Assembly (NCBI GenBank): GCA_013397435.1
Contig: VZRG01000533.1
Coordinates: 248,001-312,000 of the forward strand
Direction of reading: 5' to 3'
DNA: 64,000 nt
DNA from: Erythrocercus mccallii
Lineage: Eukaryota > Chordata > Aves > Passeriformes > Dicruridae
Every line of letters begins with the position of its first letter. Positions within the stretch are counted from its first letter, which is position 1. The notes beneath the pieces were generated by a model. It was not told where the DNA came from, made no database searches, and was given only the letters and a program-made list of their open reading frames with translations. Shown in pieces: positions 34,801 to 46,823 of the stretch. The translations under genes and the position numbers were made by a program.

Positions 34801-35729
34801 ACATTTTCTTCATCAGTTCCTCAGCAGATTAATTCACATCAGCCAGGGCTGTACAGCCATAAACTTGGTCCTTATTGTCAAAATGTCGTGTTCCAGGTCA
34901 TATGCAGTTTTATATCATGGAGAAATCCAGTCATCACTACAATAAATGGGTTATTTTGCACAACAATTTGATCTGTAGAGGTCTTAGACCTATAGAGATC
35001 TAAGCCAAAGTGCTGGAAAAGTCTCGGAAAGAACAACCTCATGCCAGCCAACCAGTGTGAGATGGTGCAAGAGCTGATCTCCTTCATCCCAGGGCATAGG
35101 CAGATTTAGTCAAACGTGTTATTGGCACAAGAGTCGTTAGAGGAAAACATGACAAAAAAGGTCTTAGCACGCCTTTCACCCTTCACCCTCTGACGTGATT
35201 CTGCCTTTGCTTTATGAATCTGAGAAAGAAGAATGAGCCATATTCACACATTTAAAAATGCAGTGCTTTTGTCTTATATTTTTCATCTTAGTTCTCTCAC
35301 TAAGTACATATGTAACAGAGGGACAAAGGCTGAGGATTCTTAGGCTCAGTTAATTGGTTTGTCTGAAAGAGCAGGCAACCAGTTTCCATGAATGATTTCA
35401 AAAATGTGCCCAGAGTCTCACTGCTCTGAGAGTTCATAATCTCTTCTCATTTTCAGCCCAAAATTATTCAGGCCAGACTAAAGCAACTTTTCACTTTATC
35501 AGTTTTATCATTTACCTAATGAACTCTTCTCCCTCCTAGTGTTTATCCTCAGTTGAAGGCAGAAAGGAGTCATCACCCTCAGAGAATCATTTTGGAATGC
35601 AGAAAGAGTTAAGATCTTAATGTTTGTTCAGATGGTGTGCTCTTCATTTCCTTCATCTTCTTGGCAGTCTTTCTTTCCTGTACTTCACTTCATCTTTGCA
35701 GACTTTGATGGCCAAAAGATGTGTCCTGT

Positions 35730-35757
35730 ATTCCTGATGGAGCATTCCTGATGGAGT
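35730..35757 (+). repeat. 14-bp tandem duplication
   Basis: ATTCCTGATGGAGC is directly followed by ATTCCTGATGGAGT, with one mismatch. It is a recent small duplication in otherwise unique DNA. Confidence 0.9.
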
Positions 35758-36931
35758 CTCTCCAATGTTTTCTGTGAAGGCAAAGATAATTCATTCTCTC
35801 CCATGCCATGTCCAGTGGCTATGCTCAATGCCAGGGAATATGGGTGCGCCCTCTTGTAGGCACTTGGAGGTCTCTTCCTGAGTATAAACAGCACTGAGAT
35901 GTATTGGAGCAATACAGGAGGAAATTTAGGAAACCTGCCAACAACGCAGAGAACCCACAAAGTGTAGAATTCAGCACTATAAAAAGTCCTCTCCTGAAGT
36001 TCTTTTTTTTGGGCTTATGTACTTACACAGTTGAGGCATAGATATAATATGCTCCTTCTTACTTTGCAGAAGAATATATTAAGCAGATATTAAAGACTAG
36101 ACAATCAGGAAAAAATAAATTAATAATAACATACAAGTAGTTTCCTATTTAAACCTTGTGTGCTAATTATTGTGGAATCAGATTTTACTTAAATTTGGGG
36201 TACTGTGGATTTGGTTTTGCTTGCATTGGCTTACAGTGATGTGCAGCAAGAAATGAAAAACCTGTTGATGTACTGGGAAATTCTTCTTTTATCTCCCAGT
36301 TAAGGACAATGAAATTTTATTTTGCTTTCTCTGTCTTTATTTCTTCCCATCACACACTTTTTAGCCATATTTGCAAAAACTTTGAGGCAATATTGCTACA
36401 AATACATATTTAAGATTTGATTACTCATTCTCATCCACTATCATGTGCCAGACATGCAGCCTACTCTAACAGATTACTGTTCTTAAAGTTGTTACAGGAA
36501 GGTTAAATAAAATGTTGCTTTTATGACACTGAATATCTTTATGATGTTTTAGCTAAATTATAGGCTGTTTGGGGATGCCACAGATGTGCCAGGTATTAAA
36601 ATCAAACTGGCAAAATGTCACCAGTCCCTTGCCCAAGTCATTGTGTTCCTGATTCTCAAGCACCCAGAATTTGTCGTCCAACACCTCAGCAACCCATCCC
36701 TGCCACATTTCCTTCTACACATTTAAGGACACAAAGCAAAATCAAAACATGCCAAACCTGCTCCAATAGTAAAATCAAAGTCTGAACTGAAGCCACCAAA
36801 AATCCTGATTTTCCAAATTTCTGTCTGCTGAGGTTGTTACAATCCTCTTTTAGGAGCCCCCTTCACTAATTTATTTTGCTTTCAGAGTGTTGGGAAAAGA
36901 CATGCACCATTTCAAAGTGATAGCTAAGTGT

Positions 36932-36957
36932 GTATATATATATATATATGTATATAT
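36932..36957. repeat. (TA)n microsatellite
   Basis: TA alternation with a single G interruption, followed by more AT-rich words to about 36970. Confidence 0.93.
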
Positions 36958-38774
36958 TTAAATATATAAAAAGATCTATATCTATGAAAAAATAAAAATA
37001 AAATATGTATCTTCTATGGCAAAAGTAGTATGACAAAATCAATGAATGACTGATGCTGCAACCTTTATGGGGAACAGAAAGACTCTGAAAACAGAGGTTA
37101 AAGAAGAAAAGGAAAGTTGAAAATCCCATTCTTTAAAATAGAGACAGCACAGTGATGTTGAATGGGACATTTTGACAAGTTCTTGGTGAATATCTCAAAT
37201 TTAAGTAAGAAGAATAGTAGTTGGAAACGTTTGCAGGGGATTTTATTCTACTTGCTGCCTCCTGTAATTCTTTCTGTTAAAATATATAAATAAATTTTTA
37301 CTTGACACACTAAGTGAAAATGGGATTTCTTTTCAAAGTATATAAGCAAGAAATCACAATGCAAGTACTTTAAGGAGTTTTAGGTCTCAGGTTTTGCAGA
37401 GTAATTCAAGGAAAAAAGAAAATGAACTTATTATAAATATTTTAATTTTTTTAGTGTTGCAATCTATTTTTCAGCATGTTTGAAATGTTTCAAGAGAAGA
37501 AAGCATCTCATTTTTAAATCATTCACATTCTTCTACCAAGTTTTTAGGACTTCAAGGAAAACTTGTGTTGAAGCTGGCTAGCTTTTAAAAACAGCTGTGT
37601 TATGAAGGTGCTGACAATAAAAAGTAATATATGTTTAGATGTACATTGAGGCTATGAGAACAGAATAAAAATTATCAATGGTGCATAGACTGTAAAGTTC
37701 TCTGCACCCACTTGCAAACCTTTACCTTGTATTGCTGTAAATTGATCCCAGCATGGACTAAAAACAGGTCCAAAAAATTTATTTGCCAGACTTAACTTTG
37801 TGATTGACTTAGAGTATGTACCCCCCCAGGCAAATAATATAGAAATGTGCTTGAATTAGGAAGCTGAAACAATTGAAACTTTTTTTGCCCACTGAGCTGA
37901 AGTCACACCCAAACCTCTCATGAATGTTAATGTCAGTTGTGCAGCTTCACATGGTGACCTGTAAATCTTCTCTCAAGGTTCCAGAGAAGATAAAGGATGC
38001 CTCCATTTTTGTAGGACACCTGCCAAATTTAGAGCATGTACACAGCAAGGAGAATCACGCTTCATGTGTCAGAGCAGAAGAAAATTGCTTCATGGCCTGG
38101 AGATGATGCTTTTTCCCCTTGGTTGTCACACTTTGGGGCTCTGATGTCACAAATTCATCTCTCTGAAGTCCTAAGTACTTGAGCACTGGACACCATGAAA
38201 ACGGCAATGGGAGTTGACAAACCAAGAGGAGAACCACATCTTTGGAGTCTTTGATGGTTTTTTTCCCCTTGATCTGCACAGAGAAGTAACCCAAAAAGTG
38301 TTTTGACCAGCTCTCCTGTGTCACCACACATCTACATCATTTATGGCAAGTGAAGAACTTCTGAGGGTTGTGTGCCAGCTGAACTCCCTATCCATCTACA
38401 AAAATAAAAACCCCACCTTTTTAGGGAATACTTAATCTTGCTTCTCCCAGCCAATAAAGAGGCTGGACCCCTCTTTCTCTCATAAACCAGGAAAAATATT
38501 TCAGTCAAAGGGTGAGTGCTGAGAGCTGTATCACTTTTGGAAGCTTTACCTGAATTAATTCCATCTGCTATATATAGACTATTTCTGTTGAGTAATGGGT
38601 GATCTATTTCCCCCTTTTGTAATCAAATCAGTGCTCAAGTTGCTAGTATCTGCAAGGAAATCTCTGTTTACACAGAGAATCTTTACTTTTAAATAGAATT
38701 AAAAGAGAGGAGGAATCCAGCAACAAGGTCTTAACATTCAGTTGGAAACGGAGTGGATTTAATACTTGTGAATT

Positions 38775-38992
38775 TTAAGATGCACAGGAAATTCTATCTG
38801 AGCATAAGGAAATTCCTTTTTGCAGTGTGGTTGACTGAGTGAAGGAGGAGTTTTTCCAGAGGGGTAGTGGAGTCTCTATCATTAAACATCTAGACATGAT
38901 TGTGGGGAACTGGATTTTAGTTGTTGGGATGCTGGATCAGGAGACCTCTGGAAGTTCATTCCAACCTCCCTTCTGTGATCCTGTATGTGTCC
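38775..38992 (+). mobile_element. CR1 LINE 3' end fragment
   Basis: Plus-strand order: 'CTATCTGAGCATAAGGAAAT', TTTTTGCAGTGTGGTTGACT, 'AGGGGTAGTGGAGTCTCTAT', 'AACATCTAGACATGATTGTG', 'GATCAGGAGACCTCTGGAAG', TTCATTCCAACC and a CTTCTGTGATCCTGTATG tail. These follow the bird CR1 3' UTR to its octamer-repeat end. 5'-truncated, no coding part. Confidence 0.87.
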
Positions 38993-40559
38993 CAGCTTTG
39001 AAATTATTTTTGACATTGTACTACCTTTCAGCTAGCAGATCTCTGTATATAGAGTAGGCTTTACTGATTTGATCTTCTCTTTAATATTTGCCATTTTAAA
39101 TATCTTGTTTTTACTTTGCTGTAGAAATCCATGTTTAAAACAACTAAAATGTAGGCATATCCTTGCAAGGTTCCAGTTCATGGGAGAGAACTTTTGTCTC
39201 CTCTGGTTTTATTTGTATTGCTCCCCCATTAAATTTCATGTCCGCAGACCTTGCAAGTTTATGTTCAATCTCACAGTTTTCCCAAGCTAATTTAAAGAAA
39301 AGAAAAACCTAATGGGGAAAGCATATGCTGTCTTCAGTTTACTTTGAAGAATAATCTATTGCTTTTCTGGAAAGGGCAAATAACTCTTGCACTAATGCAG
39401 CAAAGATGCATATTCATACCTATTATTAGAATGACAGACAAGAAGATGAGGAGAGGTAAGGCTGCTGATGCAAACATCTTTTAATATTTGCAAGCAAATC
39501 TTCTCAGTTTCCAGGAGCTCACATTGCATTATTAACTAGCAAAGAGTTAGGAAACCACAGCTGTAACATATAAAACTCTGTACTCAGAGCCTTCTATAAA
39601 AGCCTTCAGAAAGGTAGGCTTTGTTGCTACCAGAGGAGTAAAGTGGGGCACACAATTTATGTGGCTCAATCTCGAGTGTAATGTGAACTCAACCACAAAT
39701 AGAAGAAACTTTGGGGTTTTTGGTTTCCAGGCCCCTCAACTTACCTTGGTGGTGTAATTGTATTGACAAACTGACAATATGTAGATTATTATGCTTGCTG
39801 AATATCTGTCATAGCTCATAATGGATAGGAAATTATCTGTGGAATTAAAAACAGTGGATACAATAATAAATGATAATTAATTATGTGTAATAGATCTGAT
39901 CATTTATTGTTACAGGATGTCAGTGATAAAAGTAATTTTAAAAAAGCTGATCAACTTCCTAATCTTACAAAACAAAACATATTAGCTACCTATTACCTTC
40001 CTCTCACAACTTATTATTAATTTTCTATTGTTATCCAAAAGCAGTAGACAACATAACACACAAACCACTCTTTTCTAATTAGGAAAGATCCTTGTGTTTC
40101 AAGTAGGTACAGGATTATTGACTCATACAAAATAGAGTGAATTTTCAGTTATTTTTCAGGATAAAAGGAAACACTGAGATAAGGAAAAGGGAGGTAGGGA
40201 GAAAAGCAAGGAAAAAAGCAAAACTCCCCAATTAGTAAATAAAAATAAGAAGATAGCAATGTAATATTTAATATTTCATTGCCTTCCAAAGAACCTTTTG
40301 TGCTACAAATCCAGCAGTTAGATTTGCATTTTTATTTCAACCCTCTAAACTTTTTGGGTGAAAATTATGCTTAGTCGAGGATAACCTTACACAGTCAGGC
40401 CAACAGAAACCCATCTTTTTTAAGTGGGAAATCATGTCTTAAAATTCTGCAGCTTCTTCAGGTCTCTATCTATTAAACAGTATACATTTTTGATTAATTT
40501 TAGTGACATTATTCTAAGAGAACTCTTTCTCCCCTCTTTTGTTTTGAACTAATTTTTGA
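38993..40559. other. Gene-free AT-rich stretch
   Basis: No gene is seen. 39340-39960 has element-like texture, including the perfect 12-base palindrome ATAATTAATTAT at 39873-39884 (a paired-homeodomain-type site). No repeats are recognised. Confidence 0.45.
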
Positions 40560-41060
40560 CAGCTTTTGTAACAAAGTTTTTCAAATAGGACTTCAAATTA
40601 GCTATAATTTATAGCTAATAAGAGTAACGAAGTATTTGCACAAATTTACACAAGGAGCTGCCATTTCATGTTGAACATCTCTGTTTGTCTATAAACACTC
40701 GGAAATGAATTTATGAGAGACATGAATGAGACAGCAGCTAACAGTGCAGGCTGGCCTAATTTGGCTGCAGTTACCTGATTAAGTTTCTTTTTACTTTAGA
40801 GCATTTCAAGTGAAAAATGTATTGGTAACAAAATTTGGACAGTTTTCCCATTTATGGTAGAAATCCTATTAAAATTAACCAGCCTTTCAATTTGAAATGG
40901 CCTGATAAAAATATCAATCATGAAAATACTATTCTACCTTTAAACTGTCATTCACTTAGCTCATTAATGACATCAAAAGTAACCACTTTCTGTGACGCTT
41001 GATCATTTGAAAGCATGTCAAGAACTTCAATCAAAGACCTTTCAAATTCAGTAAATTTCT
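40560..41060. promoter_or_regulatory. Candidate conserved noncoding element
   Basis: About 500 bases of complex AT-rich sequence without repeats. It carries CAAATTAGCTATAATTTATA, the word 'GATTAAGTTTC', CATTAATGACATCAAAAGTA and TGATAAAAATATCAATCATG, with GATA, TAAT and TGACA core words and long runs of unique sequence. This is the texture expected of a vertebrate enhancer-type CNE. It rests on composition only. Confidence 0.25.
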
Positions 41061-42839
41061 ATGGAATTCGTTATATCTGAGCCAAATTTAATACCTTTTC
41101 TCTCAAACTGGTGCATTTGCCCAGAAAATAAAATGCTGAATGGAACAGGAACTAATTCTTCACCCCAAAGCTTCTCAGCACAGCAAATATCTGACCTGAA
41201 AGTTATGCACAGCTTAACACAAGCATGCCTGGAGTACAATTCCTAATCAGATCTGGTTTAATAAGGAGGCTCAAGTGCTCTTTTTCTTACACAGCACATT
41301 TACTATGACTATCACAATACTCCTGTATAGTGGCCATCATTATAGGGGTGTTATAAGGCTTCACTATTTATGAGGAGCAAATAGAGGTGACTAATAAAAA
41401 TCTTCCTACTTGAGTGCTAGTAATAACTTTGTATTTCATTGTCAAACACCTTATTTCTGTTACCAGTCTTTTATTTTGTCACATCTCTGTGAAAGTTTCA
41501 ACCCATTTCCCATTTAAAATGCATTCAGCACTGTGGAGACATTTCTATTCCACTTCAAAAAGTTCTCTATTTATTGATTAAGCTGCAGTTAATATGTGTC
41601 ACTTGAAACATGCATGCGAACTGTGATCCAGATGAATATTAGTGTTGCATTTTTGTGAGTACCTTTTAATGAAAGACTAAACCAGAGATTATTCTTTTAG
41701 TTGGGAGTCTTGGTTTGCAGGTTATTTTCTTGTCTGGAAACAGTGTAATTATAGTTTGGTTCCTATGTAATATTCTGAGACAGAAGCAGGTTTCCTGGCA
41801 GCCAGGGTCCCCCACACCTGAGCAATGCTGCTCAAGAGGTGGTGTCTCCTGGCCTCCAAATTCCCTCTGTAAGAAGAGGCAGAAGAGCCCCAAAAAGAAG
41901 GAAACAGGAACCTGTGGGAAAACTGAGGGGCCGTAGAAGTCCAGGGGGATATCATCACCCCTAGCAGGGAGGAGGAAGCACCTACAGAGGACACAGTGAC
42001 CTGGGGGCAGCTCCCTCGGGTGGATGGAGCATCTGCTCACCCCCTGTATGAAAACCTGTCTCTTGTCCCCAGCCCTTTGGTCACAGTGTGGGGACAGGCC
42101 ACCGCTCTGAGATCCGCTGTCAGTAAGATCAGGTTCTCAGGGAAGAGCAGCCTGTAGGGAGAGTCCAAAGGCCAAAAAGTGCATCACTGAGCTACTGGGG
42201 TAAAAAGAGGGAGGCATGAAAATCAGTGTCATGGAGCAACATCTGGGATTTTCAATCTGTCGATAAATCAGTACTGTTTTCTGTCATAAATTTGCAGTGA
42301 CAAATTATTATTCATTGTCTACAGGGTACCCTGGGATTCTTCAAAGTAATGCAAAGTACCATTTCTGGGAAGAATCACAGAGTGCATGACTGGAAAAAAA
42401 CCATATCTGAAGAAACAGTTCACAACTAAAACGTAAGCCTCACAACTACAAAATGTGTTATAACTTTGATGACAATTCACTAAAACCTCACAATTCATTA
42501 ATTTGCCTCAGTTTCCCTTTGGAACACCTTACAAAAGACTTTCAGTTAGCTCTAAAAATGCAGGCAAGCACCAGAGCCATGTTCTTCAGTAGGTTTGTTT
42601 ATTTTAGGTTCAGTTGATTTGTTGCAGAAATATGCTAGACCCTTAATCCCAGTAGGAAATTGAAACTGTGAGAAAGACAAAGTCTGGCTGACCCCCTGTA
42701 AGAACAAGCAGCAAATCCTGCTGAGAAATAGCAGTAGCAAAAACAGAGGAAATTACCAGAGAGTTTTGTCTTGGAGGATGACAACTGTTTAAAAAATGCA
42801 ACGACTGAAGGAGTTATTCTTCTCCACCGTCCCACTTTG
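41061..42839. other. Gene-free stretch with GC-richer centre
   Basis: No gene is seen. 41780-42140 is GC-richer and carries overlapping frames (124 and 81 codons minus, 73 plus) without recognised domains. At about 42490-42530 the word TTTGCCTCAGTTTCCCT suggests a decayed MIR-type piece in the plus orientation. Confidence 0.45.
42495..42530 (+). repeat. Possible MIR-type core fragment
   Basis: TTTGCCTCAGTTTCCCT matches the 'tgcctcagtttcc' core of MIR-like repeats in sense orientation, opposite to the other copies in the window. The flanks are not recognisable. Confidence 0.3.
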
Positions 42840-43310
42840 TCTGCATTAGGCACGTAACAAATGGCGAATTGAAATCTATACTGGTAATAGTGTCAATGAG
42901 GGATCAGGATTGTACATGATACTTCCTCGATTTGTTATGCCTCATTAGCGTTGTGGCTTATTGCAGGGAACGCCACAGTTCTCAGGCATTCCCTCATGGC
43001 CTGTCCTGATGGATAATGGGAATATGGAAAGGCAAGGTAGGGGTGACACGCTGCTCTCACGACATTTATCAGGGACATAGTCAGCTGGGTTAGGGATGCT
43101 TCCCATTCTCTGTCAGAGTGCCATATCGATTGGAATTAATAGTCCTGCTCTCTTGGTACTTTTCCAAGGAGCACCCCATGTGGAAGGGGCCCTGATGCTA
43201 ATGAGTGCACAAGTTTATACTCTGGAAAAATATTTATGGTGCTATGAGAAAAGCAACGAGAGTGGTTCTTTGCGTCAAGCTCCCCTCTGTTTGAGCTGTT
43301 CCCACTGAGC
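42840..43310. promoter_or_regulatory. Candidate conserved noncoding element with retained CpGs
   Basis: In a CpG-poor window this block keeps CpGs in CACGTAAC, ATGGCGAAT, CCTCGATT, TAGCGTTG, AACGCCAC, ACACGCTG, TCACGACA, ATATCGATT, CAACGAG and TGCGTCAA. The sequence is complex and repeat-free. Retained CpGs and such complexity are common in constrained noncoding DNA. The short frame at 43096-43308 has no recognised domain. Inference only. Confidence 0.25.
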
Positions 43311-44759
43311 TGGTTTCACTAGGGGCAAAATTCTGCTGGGATGTGAATTAACTGGATGTATTTGTCTTATGTGAGCTTAAGCTTTAAAAATGGCTAAATA
43401 ATTGTTTTAAAAGATTGGTGGGGTTTTTTTGTTCATGTAGAATCCAGATTTCATTTCTATACCTTGTCTTTGCCACGCCTTGGCACATGAGCTAAAAGTC
43501 AGCCTCAGAACACGATCAGGGTATTCTAATAAAATGTATTTTCCTTCCTAGCTTATTCTGTGCTCTACATTATATTAACATCAAGTTAGAAAGCAAAGGA
43601 TTGAGATTTGGAAGAAAGGAATTTTTATCTCCATTCTCAAGATTTTTGGGAGAATCAGAACTTGAAGCTGGTAAGTGTTAAAATGAGTCAGAGGAGAAAA
43701 AAGACCTAAAAGAACAGATGCATGATTAAGGCTAGAAGTAGGCATCTTGTAAGAGAAAGAAAGTGGTAAACATTTTTCATCTTTATCTGTTGAGAAGGCA
43801 AGGAGCAAGGCTGGTATGAAACCCACTCTGGAGCAATGAAAACCAACAACAACAACAACAACAAAAGAAATCCCCTTTCACTGGCACAGAACCCACCCAA
43901 AAGCAAAAGAGTGGAAAAAAAATTGAGTGTACATGAGCAGCTGATACACAAAAAATCTGTGCTCAGATTGGTCCACAGGATGGTCGTAGGATATATAGAA
44001 ACCTCCTTTTCATCTGATTTTCAATACTCATAACTTTGCTTCCTCTTTTTGTCACAACCAAGACAATCTTGGTCTATCTGCAGCTGGGCTATGCTTTTAA
44101 AATCAAAACTGCAAAGTTTCAAAAAAGCTAATTAAAAGCCCTCCTACTAAAATCAGAAAGCATAGATAGAAATATCATTATGGTGCTAGAATCATCATTC
44201 AAAGCCAGTTCTTAAAGTAGCAAGAATAGCATTAAATGTATATCTATATATCTTTTTAACCTTTATACAGACAGCAGAAGCACTGCAAGCTACATTTGCA
44301 TTTCATAGCAGGAAACAAAACTATCCCACAAAGATATGATAAATCATCAGAGGAACAACGAAGTGCCCTCACACATGCATATGTTTTTCTAAAATCACAG
44401 AGAATGAAGATAAGAGACACACAACCCAATCTCCATCTCAAAGGTTGGTTAACTATACCCAAGCTTGACTACCTCAAGAGCAGTATAACTGAAATTTGAA
44501 ATATGGATTTGTTTCCAGCAGTTCCTCTCTTTCTCTCTTTTTTTTTAATTATTATTTTTGGACAATTGACTGACCTAGTTTTCAAATCATAAGCATACTT
44601 AAGACAATGTTTGCTATAAAGGTACAGTAGTGATGCAGATTTACTTCCAGTTGTATTCTGATTCCAGGGAGGAAGAAAGGTCTGTCATTCCTGCAAAGCA
44701 TGTTGTGAAAGGTGATTGGTCAATCTGGTTCAACTTTGTTGACTTCTGTGAAGGTATAG
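43311..44759. other. Gene-free AT-rich stretch
   Basis: No gene is seen. A (CAA)n microsatellite lies at 43844-43864. The remaining short frames are chance. Confidence 0.5.
43844..43864 (+). repeat. (CAA)n microsatellite
   Basis: Seven CAA units in tandem, followed by AAAGAAAT. Confidence 0.93.
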
Positions 44760-44806
44760 CAGGTTTTTTAAGTGAAACCAAGTCAGGTTTTTTAAGTGAA
44801 ACCAAA
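44760..44806 (+). repeat. 24-bp tandem duplication
   Basis: CAGGTTTTTTAAGTGAAACC plus AAGT at 44760-44783 is followed immediately by a second copy at 44784-44806. The two copies are identical over the first 22 bases, so the duplication is young. Confidence 0.95.
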
Positions 44807-46058
44807 TAAAAAATTTCTATAGAAACTTTATTTTGACGGAAAAACCAATTTCTACAAGAGACATATACACCAAAAAATTCCCATATTAAAATTTTAAGAG
44901 TCTATTTTTTTCCTATAGGAAACCAAAATAAAACATTTCTTTCTTTATTATTATTTTTTTACTTTGCTTGACCAAGATTAGAGTATTGGGGGAAAATGGG
45001 TTTGAAAACCAAGCCAGATTGTTTTGAATCAACTGACTTGGCATAAAACTGCATTTCTTACCAATGTGTTTCCTTTGCCAATCATAGTTTCAGTCCCCCA
45101 TTTCTTTTTGGGCCAGCCTTCCTCAAGGACCACATATCCTATACAGTAATAAACGGATTTCACTGGCACATGGCTTGTCTACAAGATAATTAATTCTCAG
45201 TGAGCGAGGATCTGAATTTACAGTGTACTAGCTCTGCTGCACTGACTCTCCATATGGACATCCTAATTGCATTGTGGCTTACTCTATCTAAAGCACATTA
45301 AGGCTATAACTACACACACTTGTTACCAGGAAGAAAGTGAGGATGAGGGTTTACTGCTCTCCTATGGCATTGGCTGCTGCTCTTGAATTGCCTTGAGCTC
45401 TCTGTTTTTGCAGCGATGTGAGAGGATCACTGAGTGTCCAAGCTGGACTCGCTGCAGGCTGTCTAATGGGACACAAATCCACATCCTGATGTCTCTTCCT
45501 CCCCTGGCCTCTTCACAGAAGAGGCCAAATCTTCAAGTAGCTAATTGCTCTGTGCACTTTGAATTCCCGCCCGCGTAGCAACGTACGGAAGAGAGACACC
45601 CATACCCACCCCTCGTCAGTCTGCAATCTTGTATTTGCATTTTATCAGCCTCTACCACACAAGGGCCGTGCTCACCCTTCCATCCCTGCTGTGGTTTGGT
45701 CCTGGGTAGAACATTAATGCCAAAAGTGTTTTGAGCAGACATCAGAAGAGGATTGGTTGGGCGTTTCAGCCTGGAGTGGGTGCCTCGGTTTCCAGCTGTG
45801 TTGCTGTGGGAATGTGGTAGCTGCCAGCAGGTTTTGTGGGAATCACGTTCCCAGTGAGGTCAGGGCTTTCTCTATGCAAGCACAGCAGGCTCCCAGTGTC
45901 AGGTAATAATGGGCTCTCCTCTTTCTCTAACAACTGCTTTTGTTTGTCTGTACTGGTGAAACCACCTTACTCTGAGGAGGGGCTACAAGGACATCCCACA
46001 GGTGAATTCAGCTTACTTGTAAAGATCATTTCCAAACTTTGCGACAGCAGCCTGCTAC
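44807..46058. other. Gene-free stretch with a small CpG cluster
   Basis: No gene is convincing. TGTTTTTGCAG at 45403-45413 is acceptor-like and a frame stays open from there to 45578. It ends at a CpG-dense spot (five CpGs at 45568-45587) with no good donor site. An octamer ATTTGCAT lies at 45633-45640. Confidence 0.4.
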
Positions 46059-46159
46059 TACAAAAAAAACCCCAAAAAAACCCCCAAAAAACCCCCAAAA
46101 AACAAACCCCACAACTAACCAACAACAACAACAACCACCCAACAAAAAAACCCCAAAAT
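46059..46159 (+). repeat. A/C-rich low-complexity tract
   Basis: Alternating runs of A and C with CAACAACAAC units. The proline/lysine/glutamine-rich open frames here, and the glycine/phenylalanine-rich ones on the other strand, are artefacts. Confidence 0.88.
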
Positions 46160-46797
46160 TGCAGGTAAATTCCTTAGCATCATTTTTGCTCAGATTTAGA
46201 CCAGTGAAAGCATGCAGCACAGCACTGGGGAGACTTTGTAAGATGGAGTAATTTGATGCAGCAAAAACATGCTATCAAATCTGAATTTTTTTTTACTTTA
46301 AGTAGATCCCTTTAAACCACATAGATTACATTGTTATATTGTTTTATTTGAACAATCTACCTAGTGAATATTGCAATTAGAAATCAGGGTTTGAAGCAAG
46401 AGATTATCAGATAAAATAAAATGCCTTTTTCACGCCGCCCCCCCCCCTCCCCCCCCATTACAAAATTTGGGTATTCAGTTTTTCAGCCTAAGGAGAAAAA
46501 AAAAAAAAGACTCTCCAGGAATTAATTTCTAATGCACTTGAAGAAATTTTGGTTCATGATTCATTCATAGAGAAGGAAACAGTGAAAACCTTTTTCCACA
46601 TCAACTTGCATCTCCATTCATATTTATCAACCAGTTCTTAATCCATTTAATCCAGCCAGAGTGCCTGTGAAAAGGAGAGAGGTATGGTGTGAAATGTGAC
46701 AGCCACCAGAGCAGCAGGAGGAATCTGTTATTCCATAGCCATCCTTCTATGTCGCAGTAGTTCTGCAGCTCCCGGCGTGGGGCAGCGATTCCCAGGC
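46160..46797. other. Gene-free stretch
   Basis: No gene is seen apart from short frames. It holds the poly-C tract and a poly-A at 46496-46508. Confidence 0.5.
46433..46456 (+). repeat. Poly-C tract
   Basis: C10-T-C8 preceded by CGCCG. The minus strand has two long G runs, capable of quadruplex or triplex-like structure and prone to sequencing error. Confidence 0.9.
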
Positions 46798-46823
46798 AGT
46801 CTGTCTGTCTGTCTGTCTGTCTG
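46798..46823 (+). repeat. (CTGT)n microsatellite
   Basis: Six CTGT units in tandem. Both overlapping open frames (cysteine/serine-rich, glutamine/threonine/aspartate-rich) are read from it. Confidence 0.95.

Larger units (their letters stand above)
34801..38774. other. Gene-free AT-rich stretch
   Basis: No gene is seen. It contains a 14-base tandem duplication at 35730-35757 and a TA microsatellite at 36932-36957. Open frames are short and unrecognised. Confidence 0.5.

Noticed and set aside
42370..42410. CR1 tip from AATCACAGAGTGCATGACTG
   Set aside because: Only the first dozen bases resemble CR1. The following sequence does not.
46026..46251. Low-complexity proline/lysine- and glycine/phenylalanine-rich frames
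   Set aside because: They are translations of A/C simple sequence.
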